In this document: piece by piece, positions 25,604-33,989 of the stretch
Position numbering within the stretch: position 1 is the first letter of the stretch
How the letters are laid out: each line of letters begins with the position of its first letter
Assembly: GCA_035536185.1 (NCBI GenBank)
Contig: DATLOM010000073.1
Span: 1-55,096, forward strand
Source: GCA-2861595 sp035536185
Lineage (GTDB): Bacteria; Actinomycetota; Acidimicrobiia; Acidimicrobiales; GCA-2861595
Length of the DNA stretch: 55,096 bases
Direction: 5' to 3'
Translations under genes and position numbers: made by a program
Notes under the pieces: model-generated
Database searches by the model: none
Told to the model about the DNA's origin: nothing
What the model saw: only the letters and a program-made list of their open reading frames with translations

Positions 25604-27679
25604 ATGAACGTCGAACACCCCTCCCCTCCCGTCGCGCCCCGGCGGCCGACCAAGCTGGTCGTTCACGACGACGAGCGGGTGGACGAGTGGTACTGGCTGC
25701 GGGAGAAGGACGATCCGGAGGTGATCGCCCACCTCGAGGCCGAGAACGACCACATGCGGAAGGTGCTGGCCCACACCGAGCCGGCCCAGCAGCTGCTGTT
25801 CGACGAGATGATCGGGCGGATCCTCGAGACCGACATGTCGGTGCCGGCGAACAAGGGCAGGTGGTCGTACTACTCCCGCACGGTGGAGGGTCTCCAGTAC
25901 GCCATCTCCTGCCGGCGCCTGGAGCCGGGCGGCGAGGAGCAGGTCCTCCTGGACCAGAACGAGCTGGCGGAGGGCCACGACTACTTCACCGTGGTCAACC
26001 ACTCCGTCAGCCCCGACGCCAGCCTTCTCGCCTACGCCACCGACGACGACGGCAGCGAGCGCTACACCCTGCACATCCGGGACCTGGCCAGCGGCGAGGA
26101 CCTGTCCGACGAGGTGCCCGACACCTACTACGGGCTGGCCTGGGCGGCCGACAACCGCACCGTATTCTACACCAAGGTCGACGATTCGATGCGCCCGCAC
26201 CAGTTGTGGCGCCACGCCGTGGGCACGCCGGCTTCGGACGACGTGCTGGTGTTCCAGGAGGACGACGCCCACTTCTTCCTAGGGGTCCACGAGACCCTCA
26301 GCGAGCGGTACATCCTCCTCGGGCTGGAGAGCAAGGTCACCAGCGAGGTGCACTACCTGCGCAGCGACGACCCGGCCGGCCAGTTCCGCGTCGTCCAGCC
26401 GAGGGAACAGGGGGTGGAGTACGAGGTCGACCACCACGTGGACGCCGGCGGCGAGCGCTTCTTCGTCGTCACCAACGCCGATGGAGCCGAGAACTTCAAG
26501 CTGGTCCAGGCCCCGGTGGAGACTCCCGGCCGCGCCCACTGGACCGACGTCGTGCCCCACCGCCCGGACGTGAGGCTGGACGGCATCGAGGTGTTCGCCG
26601 GGCACGTCGTGCTGTTCGAGAAGACGGCCGGCCTGCGCCAGATCTCGGTCCGCCGCATGAGCGACGGCGAGACCCACGTGATCGAGCAGCCCGAGCCCGT
26701 CTACACCGTCTATCCCGAGACGAACCTGGAGTTCGAGACGCGGACCTTCCGCTTCGGGTACTCGTCGCTCGTCACCCCCCGGTCGGTCTACGACTACGAC
26801 CTGGACGGTCGCTCCCGCGGGCTCCTGAAGCGCCAGCCCGTCCTCGGCGGCTACGACGCCGAGCAGTACGAGACCGTGCGCGTCTGGGCCACGGCCCCCG
26901 ACGGCGTGAAGGTGCCTATGTCGGTGGTTCACCGGCGAGGCGTCGCACTGGATGGCTCCTCACCCACCCTGCTCTACGGCTACGGGTCCTACGAGAGCTC
27001 GGTCGACCCGACGTTCTCACCGCTTCGGCTCAGCCTGCTCGAGCGCGGCTTCGTCTTCGCCATCGCCCACGTCCGCGGGGGAGGGGAGATGGGCCGCCAC
27101 TGGTACGAGGACGGCAAGCTCCTGCGCAAGAAGAACACCTTCGGCGACTTCGTGGCCTGCGCCCGCCACCTCGTGGCCGAGGGCTACACCGCGCCCGAGA
27201 GGCTGGCCATCCGGGGGGGCAGTGCCGGTGGCCTGCTGATGGGGGCGGTCACGAACATGGCGCCCGAGCTGTTCAAGGCGGTGGTGGCCGTGGTCCCGTT
27301 CGTGGACGTCCTCACGACGATGCTGGACGAGTCCCTGCCCCTGACGGTCATGGAGTGGGAGGAGTGGGGCAATCCCAGGGACGATCCGGAGGTGTACCGG
27401 TACATGAAGTCGTACTCCCCCTATGACAACGTCGGCGCCGTCGCCTACCCGGACATGCTCGTCCTGGGCGGGCTGAACGACCCTCGGGTCAGCTACTGGG
27501 AGCCGGCCAAGTGGGTGCAACGCCTGAGGGAACGCTCCACCAGCGCCAACACGGTCGTGCTCAAGACGGAGATGGGTGGTGGTCACATGGGCCCCTCCGG
27601 CCGTTACGACGCCTGGCGGGAAGAAGCCCTCATCACCACGTTCGTGCTGGATGCCCTGGGCGTGCCCCTGCCGGGCTGA
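25604..27679 (+). CDS. ptrB: Oligopeptidase B (prolyl oligopeptidase family S9A)
   Basis: The 691-residue serine peptidase cuts short peptides after basic residues. An N-terminal beta-propeller (about 1-410) with the typical VDEWYWLREKDDPEV is followed by an alpha/beta hydrolase domain. The triad is Ser in RGGSAGGLLMGA, Asp in GLNDPRVSYWEP and His in EMGGGHMGPSGRYD; YGYGSYESS is also conserved. The NDPRV and GGGHxG forms favour oligopeptidase B over prolyl oligopeptidase. No signal peptide is present, so it is cytosolic. ATG 25604 is the first start before VAPRRPTKL. It is a single-gene unit that nearly abuts the leftward FtsH-like gene. Confidence 0.94.
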   Translation: MNVEHPSPPVAPRRPTKLVVHDDERVDEWYWLREKDDPEVIAHLEAENDHMRKVLAHTEPAQQLLFDEMIGRILETDMSVPANKGRWSYYSRTVEGLQYAISCRRLEPGGEEQVLLDQNELAEGHDYFTVVNHSVSPDASLLAYATDDDGSERYTLHIRDLASGEDLSDEVPDTYYGLAWAADNRTVFYTKVDDSMRPHQLWRHAVGTPASDDVLVFQEDDAHFFLGVHETLSERYILLGLESKVTSEVHYLRSDDPAGQFRVVQPREQGVEYEVDHHVDAGGERFFVVTNADGAENFKLVQAPVETPGRAHWTDVVPHRPDVRLDGIEVFAGHVVLFEKTAGLRQISVRRMSDGETHVIEQPEPVYTVYPETNLEFETRTFRFGYSSLVTPRSVYDYDLDGRSRGLLKRQPVLGGYDAEQYETVRVWATAPDGVKVPMSVVHRRGVALDGSSPTLLYGYGSYESSVDPTFSPLRLSLLERGFVFAIAHVRGGGEMGRHWYEDGKLLRKKNTFGDFVACARHLVAEGYTAPERLAIRGGSAGGLLMGAVTNMAPELFKAVVAVVPFVDVLTTMLDESLPLTVMEWEEWGNPRDDPEVYRYMKSYSPYDNVGAVAYPDMLVLGGLNDPRVSYWEPAKWVQRLRERSTSANTVVLKTEMGGGHMGPSGRYDAWREEALITTFVLDALGVPLPG

Positions 27680-27694
27680 GGCGGCGGTGGCTCG

Positions 27695-29479
27695 TCAGGA
27701 GCCTTGGAGCGTGCGGATGTCGAGGATCCGGGCATCTGCCCTGGAGATGACTTCGGTGATCTGGTCGCCGACGAGCTCCTCCCGTTCCAGGAGCGCGTCA
27801 CGCAGCGCCTCCACGATGTGGGCGTTGCCCCTGAGCATCCCGGTCACTTCGGCCTTGGCCCGTTCCAAGATGCGCTCGACCGCTTCTCGACCTACGTCGG
27901 TGGACAGCACCTTGGTCACCACGTTGGCGCCAGGAGGCCCGCCGGCGGCCTCCCACGAGATGAGCGAGCCGCCCATCCCGAGCGAGCCCACCATCTGAGC
28001 GGCGGCCGCCGTCGCCGTCTGGAGGTCTCCACTCGGGCCCGTGCCGGACTCGCCGAAGAACACCTCCTCGGCCGCCATGCCGCCGAAGGCGATCTGGATG
28101 AGCGCCTCTATCTCGGTCCGTGACTTGGTGAAACGCTCCTCGAGGTCCGAGTGGGCCAAGAGGCCGAGGGCGCCCCCTCGCTTGATGATGGACAGGACCT
28201 CCAACTTGCGCCCCTTGCCCACCAGGTGGGCGACGGTGGCGTGGCCGGCCTCGTGGGTGGCGATGGCCCGGCGCTCGGCTTCGGTGTACTCCACCGGGTG
28301 CTTGAGGCCCAGCTCCTCGGTCATGCGCGCCTGCTGGATGTCGTCCCAGTTGAGGGCACCGGCACCGCGGCGCAGCGCCCAGACCAGCGCCTCGTCGAGC
28401 AGGTGCTCGATCATCACGGGCGAGTAGCCGAAGGTCATGGCCGCGAGGGTCTGGCGGCGATCGGGGTCGTCGAGGTCGGCGTCGTGGGCCTTCTTGGCCA
28501 GGTAGTAGTCGAGGATCTCCCGCCGGCCGCTGCGGCTGGGCAGGTCGAAGTAGATCGACCGGTCGAAGCGGCCGGGCCGGAGCAGGGCGGGGTCGAGGTC
28601 GGCGGCCCGGTTGGTGGCCCCGATGACCAGGATGTTGGGCACCGGGCTCGGGCGCTTGCGCAGCTGCGCGTGGGCCGGTAGCCAGCGATTGACCTGGTCG
28701 ACGAACCAGCCGGCCAGCCGGCGACCGCCGGTCGGCGTGTCGAAGGACTGGAGCTGGATGAGAAGCTCGTTGACCACTCCGGAGATGCCCTCGCGGGCGC
28801 CGGTGCCGCCCATGCCGGAACGGGACCCGCCGATGGCGTCGATCTCCTCGATGAAGCCGATGGCTCCGCCCTCCCGGCGGGCGTGGCGGCGCAGGGCCTT
28901 GAAGTAGGTGCGGATCTTGCGGTTGGTCTGGCCGTAGTACATGGACTGGAAGGCCGACGAGGAGACGAAGAGGAAGGGCACGCCCGCCTCCCGGGCCATG
29001 GCCTTGGCCATGTAGGTCTTGCCCGTCCCGGGCGGGCCTTCGAACAGGATGGCCCGCCGGGGGGTCCCGCCCATGCGCTCCTTGAAAGTGCGGTGGGCCA
29101 GGAACAGGTTCAGTGTCCGGACCACCTCCTCCACGACGACGCCGGCACCCTTGACGTCGTCGAGGGAGATGTCGATCTCGCTGGGCCGGTAGAGCACGTG
29201 GGGCGATCGGCCGGCCCCGGCCATCGGCAGCACGATCACGGCCAGCAGCACCACGGCCAGCAGCACGCCCGGGAGGAACTCCGGCGGGATGCCCAAGCCT
29301 GGCAGGCCCGGGCTGACGGGATCACCCATCAGTACCCGGGCCCACATCCATACCATGAGCGGTCCCAGCACGGCCTGCAGGGTGAGCAGGCGGCGCCGGC
29401 GGGACAGCTCACGTGACACGGCCACATCGGCCGCTGCGTCCCGCAGCACCTGCGCCTGCCCCAGTCGGCTCAGCTCCAC
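27695..29479 (-). CDS. FtsH-like membrane AAA protease with altered Walker B
   Basis: The 594-residue protein has two N-terminal transmembrane segments (about 31-50 and 70-88) and an AAA domain with Walker A GPPGTGKT (148-155). ATNRAADLDPALLRPGRFDR provides the arginine fingers. A zinc metalloprotease domain follows, with HEAGH (409-413) and the third ligand D485 in SGDLQTAT. Differences from canonical FtsH are Walker B FIEEID (E211 instead of the Mg-binding Asp), a pore segment with MYYG, and an insertion around 250-280. It is therefore a divergent paralogue, probably for a special set of membrane substrates. It converges on ptrB with 15 bases between stops. Confidence 0.88.
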   Translation of the reverse strand: MELSRLGQAQVLRDAAADVAVSRELSRRRRLLTLQAVLGPLMVWMWARVLMGDPVSPGLPGLGIPPEFLPGVLLAVVLLAVIVLPMAGAGRSPHVLYRPSEIDISLDDVKGAGVVVEEVVRTLNLFLAHRTFKERMGGTPRRAILFEGPPGTGKTYMAKAMAREAGVPFLFVSSSAFQSMYYGQTNRKIRTYFKALRRHARREGGAIGFIEEIDAIGGSRSGMGGTGAREGISGVVNELLIQLQSFDTPTGGRRLAGWFVDQVNRWLPAHAQLRKRPSPVPNILVIGATNRAADLDPALLRPGRFDRSIYFDLPSRSGRREILDYYLAKKAHDADLDDPDRRQTLAAMTFGYSPVMIEHLLDEALVWALRRGAGALNWDDIQQARMTEELGLKHPVEYTEAERRAIATHEAGHATVAHLVGKGRKLEVLSIIKRGGALGLLAHSDLEERFTKSRTEIEALIQIAFGGMAAEEVFFGESGTGPSGDLQTATAAAAQMVGSLGMGGSLISWEAAGGPPGANVVTKVLSTDVGREAVERILERAKAEVTGMLRGNAHIVEALRDALLEREELVGDQITEVISRADARILDIRTLQGS

Positions 29480-29643
29480 CCAACGCTCCGTGGTAGTCGT
29501 CTGCCCACCATTGTGACAGGCGGGGAACCGCTAAACGAACGCGGCGACGGTGCCTTTTGTTCCGATCGCCTACGCCCCGGAACGGACCGGAGGCGCTGGC
29601 TGGCGCTGGACCCGCCAAACCCGCGAAGTTGAGGCAGTTCCGC

Positions 29644-29918
29644 CGGCGGCCGCTCCCGCCGCCGGAGGCGGCCTTCCCCGGATGCCGCAAAGAGGAACAG
29701 CGGAGGGCGAGCCGGCTTCGCCGGTCGCCCGAAGCATCTTGCTTATTCGGGGAGCAAGCTTTGCTTGCGACCCGAGAGTCGGCGGCGGCCGCTCCCGCCG
29801 CCGCAGGCGGCTTTATCGGATGCCGCAAAGTGGAACGGCGGAGGGCGAGCCGGCTTTGCCGGTCGCCCGCAGCACCTTGCTGATCCGGGGAGCAAGCTTT
29901 GCTCGCGACCGAGAGTCG
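29644..29918. repeat. Tandem pair of about 138-bp structured repeats
   Basis: Unit 1 (29644-29782) and unit 2 (29783-29918) are about 90% identical. Each contains three potential stem-loops: CGGCGGC / CGCCGCCG, GCCGGC-TTC/T-GCCGG inside GGCGA...CGCC, and a GCAAGC-TTT-GC(T/C)TGC-type hairpin. The rest of the gap (29480-29643) holds only the FtsH-like promoter region. Open frames through the repeats show no protein family, so the 446-base gap is called non-coding. Confidence 0.82.
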
Positions 29919-29925
29919 CCAGCAG

Positions 29926-30483
29926 CTAGGTGCGGAGCCCCCAGTAGGGCTGGCGCCCGGGCGGGAGGCCGGCCCGGGGCGGGTTCGACTGGTCCCGCTT
30001 CGAGACGATCGGGTCTCGAACCCCCCAGTCGGCGCCGATGGCGGGATCGTCCCACGCCACGCCGAGCTCGTCCTCAGGGTTGTAGTAGGCGTCGACCAGG
30101 TAGGTGACGGTCAGGTCGGTGAGGGCGGCGAAGCCGTGAGCAACCCCGGGCGGGATGTAGACGCCCTTGTCGCAGCCCGGGCCGTCGCCGATCTCCATGA
30201 CCAGCGTGGCGCCGTCGGTGGGCGAGCCGTCACGTAGGTCGTGCAGCACCACCCGGGCCCGCCCTCTGGGCACGTACCAGTAGTCGGCCTGGTGCAGGTG
30301 GTAGTGGAGCCCCACTACCGCCCCGGCCTGCTTGTCCGAGCGGTTGGCCTGCACCATCTCGCGCCCTGAAGGGAACCACGAGCGGCGATAGGTCTCCGAG
30401 AACCGGCCCCGCTCGTCGCCATGGCCGTCCGGCTCGACGACGATCACTCCGGCAATGGTCTCAGAATCCACGATCTCAGGCAT
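29926..30483 (-). CDS. dTDP-4-dehydrorhamnose 3,5-epimerase family protein
   Basis: The 185-residue cupin has RmlC motifs: DERGRFSETYRRSWF, QANRSDKQAGAVVGLHYH (His 57-like general base region), VLHDLRDGSPT, VYIPPGVAHGF and YNPEDELGVAWDDP. It converts dTDP-4-keto-6-deoxyglucose to the L-rhamnose precursor or a related sugar. No rmlA, rmlB or rmlD gene is adjacent, so it acts with distant genes or a different nucleotide sugar. ATG 30483 starts the cupin directly. The 3' end lies 7 bases from the structured repeat pair. Confidence 0.9.
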   Translation of the reverse strand: MPEIVDSETIAGVIVVEPDGHGDERGRFSETYRRSWFPSGREMVQANRSDKQAGAVVGLHYHLHQADYWYVPRGRARVVLHDLRDGSPTDGATLVMEIGDGPGCDKGVYIPPGVAHGFAALTDLTVTYLVDAYYNPEDELGVAWDDPAIGADWGVRDPIVSKRDQSNPPRAGLPPGRQPYWGLRT

Positions 30484-30511
30484 CGGCGGCGACCCTACCG
30501 CCCGCCGTGAG

Positions 30512-30862
30512 TCAGAGAAACTTGGCGGCGGCGATGACCAGACCGGCCATGGCGACCATGGAGCCGACGTTCGCAGCAATCTGCTTGGGCAGCAGCCCAT
30601 CGACGTGGGCAGAAAGCTGGGCAATCTGACCCTTCAGCTCTCCCACGTCTCCCCGTATCTCGCCCCGTAGCTCACGTACCTCGCCCCGCAGCTCGGCCAT
30701 CTCACCCCGGAGCTCTGCCTTGAAAGCGATGAAGTCAGACCTGCGGGCCAGGTCGGCCCCGCCGCCGGCAGGCAGGAGCTCCATCATCGTGGCGGCCGGC
30801 TCAGGGCCGAGCCGCTCCTCCAGCACCGCGAACAGGTGCCGGCGTTCGTTGTCGGAAACCAT
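30512..30862 (-). CDS. Small coiled-coil protein with C-terminal membrane helix
   Basis: The 116-residue protein has a heptad-like region ELRGEMAELRGEVRELRGEI (about residues 51-70). LPKQIAANVGSMVAMAGL and VIAAAKFL follow, forming a C-terminal tail anchor. Proteins of this layout (DUF1640-like) are common in bacteria and usually uncharacterised. ATG 30862 is preceded by GGGGAAG at a short distance. It is in line with rmlC (28-base gap) and may be cotranscribed. The repeated EL(K/R)G(E/Q)(I/V) motif is reflected in internal DNA repeats. Confidence 0.75.
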   Translation of the reverse strand: MVSDNERRHLFAVLEERLGPEPAATMMELLPAGGGADLARRSDFIAFKAELRGEMAELRGEVRELRGEIRGDVGELKGQIAQLSAHVDGLLPKQIAANVGSMVAMAGLVIAAAKFL

Positions 30863-30945
30863 GTACTTCCCCGTTCTCTGATCTCGAAGGCGCGGGGGAA
30901 GCGCATCCTGAAAGGGTACCCGGCCATGGTGACGGTGGCGCTGGC

Positions 30946-31416
30946 TTAGCGCACCATCCGGCGTCTGGCGCTCGTCCGGATCCGGGACTCGAGGACGAAG
31001 GCGAGGCCGCCGACGGTGCCGAGGAGCACCGGCCCGATGCCGTCGTTCCCGCCGCTGTCGGCGGCGGCCATCAGGGCCAGGATCACCAGGAGCACGTTGC
31101 GCACGACGGTGTCGCGGCCCACGGGCTGCGGGGATGTCTCGCCGAAGCAGCCGCACGGCACGCTGTGGCCCCGGCGTACTCGGGTCGCGACAACCACGGC
31201 AAATGCGGCAAGGAGCGCGGCGGCGACCAGTGTCGTCCACGGGAGCCCGATGCCTGCCACCAGCAACGCCCCTAGCACCACCTCCCCCCAGGGCAGCACG
31301 GACGCCAACCCGGCGGGAGCGCCGAAGGCGGCGGCGGTGGCGGGCCACGCCGGCTGGCACAGCTTGGCGACGCCGGCAACCAACAGCACCACACCGACGG
31401 CGATGCGCGCGCCCAC
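30946..31416 (-). CDS. MauE/DoxX-like membrane protein
   Basis: The 156-residue protein has four hydrophobic helices and the family feature GHSVPCGCFGE (about 83-93). It resembles MauE (methylamine utilisation) and the integral membrane domain often linked to thioredoxin-like or DsbD-like redox systems. The CGC could take part in thiol exchange. No mau genes lie nearby. GTG 31416 is 6 bases from the upstream flavin reductase stop, so the two genes form an operon. Confidence 0.82.
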   Translation of the reverse strand: MGARIAVGVVLLVAGVAKLCQPAWPATAAAFGAPAGLASVLPWGEVVLGALLVAGIGLPWTTLVAAALLAAFAVVVATRVRRGHSVPCGCFGETSPQPVGRDTVVRNVLLVILALMAAADSGGNDGIGPVLLGTVGGLAFVLESRIRTSARRRMVR

Positions 31417-31422
31417 CGGCGG

Positions 31423-32061
31423 TCAGGACGCGAAGCGGCCGTAGCCGCCCCGGTAGAACAGCAGCGGCGTCCGTCCCTCGTCGTCGTGGCCCAGCCCGAC
31501 GACCCTGCCCACGACGATGAGGTGGTCGCCTGCCTCGTGGACGTCGTGCACCCTGCAGTCCACCCACGCCAGCACGCCGGCCAGGACCGGGGAGCCGGTG
31601 ACCGGCGCCGGCGCCCAGTCCGCGCCGGCAAACCGATCGGCGCCCCGGGCGGCGAACGATCTGGCCAGCTGCTCCTGGTCGCTGGCCAGCACGTTGGCGC
31701 AGAAGGCGCCGCCCTGCCCCATCCTGGGCCACGTGACCGAGAGGCGGGAGGGACAGATCGAGATGAGCGGAGGGTCGAGCGACACCGAGGTGAAGGACTG
31801 CGCAGTGAAGCCGATGGGCTCGCCCCGGTCGAGGGCGGTGACCACGGTGACGCCGGTGCCGAAGTGCCCGAGGACCTGGCGGAAGCGGGCGTCGTCGAAC
31901 GGCGAGTCGGGCGGGGCCGCCAGCGCGTCGTCCCGAGGCGAGTCGGGTGGGGCGGCGCGAGTATCGCCCCGAGGCGAGTCGGGTGGGGTGCCGGCTGGGT
32001 CGGTGTCGATATCGTCGGGCAGGCCGCCATGATGCCCGCTGCCCACCCGTTGCGAGTACAT
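31423..32061 (-). CDS. Flavin reductase-like (HpaC/NtaB-type) protein
   Basis: The 212-residue protein has a split-barrel flavin reductase domain (about 58-212): FRQVLGHFGTGVTVVT, PIGFTAQSFTSVSLDPPLI, ANVLASDQEQLARSF and an HEAGDHLIVVGRV histidine segment. Such proteins reduce FMN/FAD with NAD(P)H, usually for a partner monooxygenase, which is not seen here. The N-terminal 55 residues contain three 12-residue repeats of the PPDSPRDDA type, encoded by 36-bp DNA repeats. The ATG at 32061 lies in the arm of a palindrome; GTG 32046 is an alternative. It is followed 6 bases later by the MauE-like gene. Confidence 0.85.
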   Translation of the reverse strand: MYSQRVGSGHHGGLPDDIDTDPAGTPPDSPRGDTRAAPPDSPRDDALAAPPDSPFDDARFRQVLGHFGTGVTVVTALDRGEPIGFTAQSFTSVSLDPPLISICPSRLSVTWPRMGQGGAFCANVLASDQEQLARSFAARGADRFAGADWAPAPVTGSPVLAGVLAWVDCRVHDVHEAGDHLIVVGRVVGLGHDDEGRTPLLFYRGGYGRFAS

Positions 32062-32090
32062 ATCGGGCGGATTCCGCCCGCTATGTACTC
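32054..32090. repeat. 37-nt palindrome overlapping the flavin reductase start
   Basis: GAGTACATA (32054-32062) and TATGTACTC (32082-32090) are exact reverse complements, and inside them GGGCGG-ATT-CCGCCC continues the stem. It separates the pilT stop (32109) from the flavin reductase gene. It may be a terminator or a regulatory hairpin that hides the ATG at 32061. Confidence 0.8.
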
Positions 32091-32108
32091 CTAACCAGGG
32101 AGGGCGGG

Positions 32109-33209
32109 CTAGCGGGCGGCGCCGGTGCCGACCAGGCCCCGTTGCTGCAGCATGACCTTGAGGTCGTGGGGATTGGTGGCCGTCATCATGGCGCCCCGCA
32201 GGTCGATGGAGCCCTGCTGGTAGAGGTTCACCAGGCCCTGGTCGAACGTCTGCATGCCGTAGTACTCGCCGTCGGCCACGATCTCGTGGATGTCGCTGGT
32301 GCGCTGCGGGTCGAGGATGCACTGCTGGATGCGGCCGTTGACCACCATCACCTCGAGCGCCGGCACCCGTCCGGCGCCGTCGGCGGTGGGCACGAGGCGC
32401 TGGCAGATCGTGCCCCGCAGCGATCCGGCCAGCGCCACCCGCACCTGGTTCTGCTGGTGGGGCGGGAAGAAGTCGACGATGCGGCTCACCGTCTCGGGGG
32501 CGTCGATGGTGTGCAGGGTCGAGAACACGAGGTGACCGGTCTCCGCCGCGCTCAGGGCGGCGGCGACGGTCTCCTGGTCGCGCATCTCCCCCACCAGGAT
32601 GACGTCGGGATCCTGGCGCATCACGGCGCGCATGGCCGTGGCGAAGTCGTTGGTGTCGAACCCGATCTCCCGCTGGTTGATCTCGGCCATCTGGTCGCGG
32701 TGGAGGACCTCGATCGGGTCCTCGATGGTGACGATGTGGACCTCGCGGGTCCGGTTGATGTGGTCGATCATGGCGGCGAGGGTGGTGGTCTTGCCCGAAC
32801 CGGTGGGCCCGGTGACCAGGACGAGCCCCCGGTTCTCGTTGGCCAGCCGGGCCACGACCTCGGGTAGGCCGAGCTCGTCGAAGCTGGCCGCAGAGGTGAG
32901 AACACGGCGGAAGATCATGGCGGTGGAGCCTCGCTGGCGGAACACGTTCACGCGGAACCGCCCGCACTTGGGGATGGCATAGGCGAAGTCGGCCTCGTTG
33001 CGAACGGCGAACTGCTGGGCGACCTCGTCCTTCATGATGGCGCCGGCCATCTCGGCGGTGTCCTCGTGGCTGAGGACGTTCTCCTCTTCGAGTTGTCGCA
33101 GGGAGCCATGGACGCGGACGCGCGGTCGGGACCCCACCTTGATGTGCAGGTCCGACGCCTCGGTCGTCTCCATGGCACGAAGAAGGCGATCAAGCCATTC
33201 GTGAGCCAT
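32109..33209 (-). CDS. pilT: Twitching-motility ATPase PilT
   Basis: The 366-residue hexameric ATPase retracts type IV pili. It has Walker A TGPTGSGKTTT (about 128-138), the Asp box IVTIEDPIEV, Walker B VILVGEMRD and the His box HLVFSTLHT. The N-terminal PAS-like domain reads ASDLHIKVGSRPRVRVHG, and the PilT-specific AIRNLIRE motif is replaced by the related PALEVMVVNGRIQQCI region. ATG 33209 (MAHEWLDRLL) is preferred over an upstream start adding six residues. No other pilus genes lie in the window, so it serves a system encoded elsewhere. Confidence 0.92.
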   Translation of the reverse strand: MAHEWLDRLLRAMETTEASDLHIKVGSRPRVRVHGSLRQLEEENVLSHEDTAEMAGAIMKDEVAQQFAVRNEADFAYAIPKCGRFRVNVFRQRGSTAMIFRRVLTSAASFDELGLPEVVARLANENRGLVLVTGPTGSGKTTTLAAMIDHINRTREVHIVTIEDPIEVLHRDQMAEINQREIGFDTNDFATAMRAVMRQDPDVILVGEMRDQETVAAALSAAETGHLVFSTLHTIDAPETVSRIVDFFPPHQQNQVRVALAGSLRGTICQRLVPTADGAGRVPALEVMVVNGRIQQCILDPQRTSDIHEIVADGEYYGMQTFDQGLVNLYQQGSIDLRGAMMTATNPHDLKVMLQQRGLVGTGAAR

Positions 33210-33296
33210 AAGCAACGTTATCGGCACTGTGGGCTGGAGACTGAGAGAAGTTTGCCGGCGGCCGCTGCCCAGGGGTCACCTGGGCCATCATGGGGC

Positions 33297-33941
33297 GTGA
33301 CCGAGCTGGGGCTGCGCAACGACGTCTACCGCCGGCCACTGGCCACCGCGCTGGACCGCCTGGAGCTGCGTGAGGGCTGGACCTGCGTGGACGTGGGCGC
33401 CGGCGGGGGTGACGTGACCGTCGCTCTGGCGGAGATGGTCGGCCACGAGGGGCGCGTCTACGCGGTGGACAGCGATCCTGCCGCCCGCGACGCCGCCGCC
33501 CGCGCCGCCGCCGCTCACGCCCAGGTGATCGTCATCACCCAGGCCGGCGAGGATCTCCTGCTGCCCGAAGCGGTGGACCTGGCCTTCTGCCGGTTCCTGC
33601 TCATGCACGTGGACGACCCGGTACGGGTCCTGCGGCGGATGGCGGGCGCCGTGCGCCCCGGTGGATGGGTGGTGGCCCAGGAGCCGATCACATCGGCCGG
33701 TCGTGTCGGCGGGAGCCCTCTGTCCATGCCCGATGCCATGGACCCCGACGTGGGGGCGCAGCTGCCGGCCATGGCCCGCGACGCCGGCCTCGAGATCGTC
33801 GACGCCTGGGCGGAGGCCCCCGCCGGCGTGGGCCCGGGGCCCGTCACCGACTACCTGGCCACCCTCACCGGGGTCGACCCAGGAGACGACGCCGTGGTCC
33901 TGCCCCCGCTGGTCACCGTGGTCGCCCGCCGCCCCGCCTAG
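33297..33941 (+). CDS. SAM-dependent methyltransferase
   Basis: The 214-residue class I methyltransferase has motif I VDVGAGGGDVTVALAEMV (about 27-44), an acidic residue VYAVDSDP after beta 2, DLAFCRFLLMHVDDP as motif IV and VRPGGWVVAQE as motif V. This is a Methyltransf_11/25-type enzyme; small molecules are the usual substrates, unknown here. GTG 33297 gives the family-like TELGLRNDVYRRPLATALD start. It diverges from pilT with an 87-base gap. Confidence 0.87.
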   Translation: MTELGLRNDVYRRPLATALDRLELREGWTCVDVGAGGGDVTVALAEMVGHEGRVYAVDSDPAARDAAARAAAAHAQVIVITQAGEDLLLPEAVDLAFCRFLLMHVDDPVRVLRRMAGAVRPGGWVVAQEPITSAGRVGGSPLSMPDAMDPDVGAQLPAMARDAGLEIVDAWAEAPAGVGPGPVTDYLATLTGVDPGDDAVVLPPLVTVVARRPA

Positions 33942-33989
33942 CTCCAACCAGGCCGCCGGCGGCCCTGACCGGCTCGCTTGTGCTCGCCC

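Noticed and set aside
29550..30107. 185-codon rightward frame through the 138-bp repeats
   Set aside because: It reads through structured DNA repeats and into the antisense of rmlC. The repeated peptide is explained by the DNA repeat.
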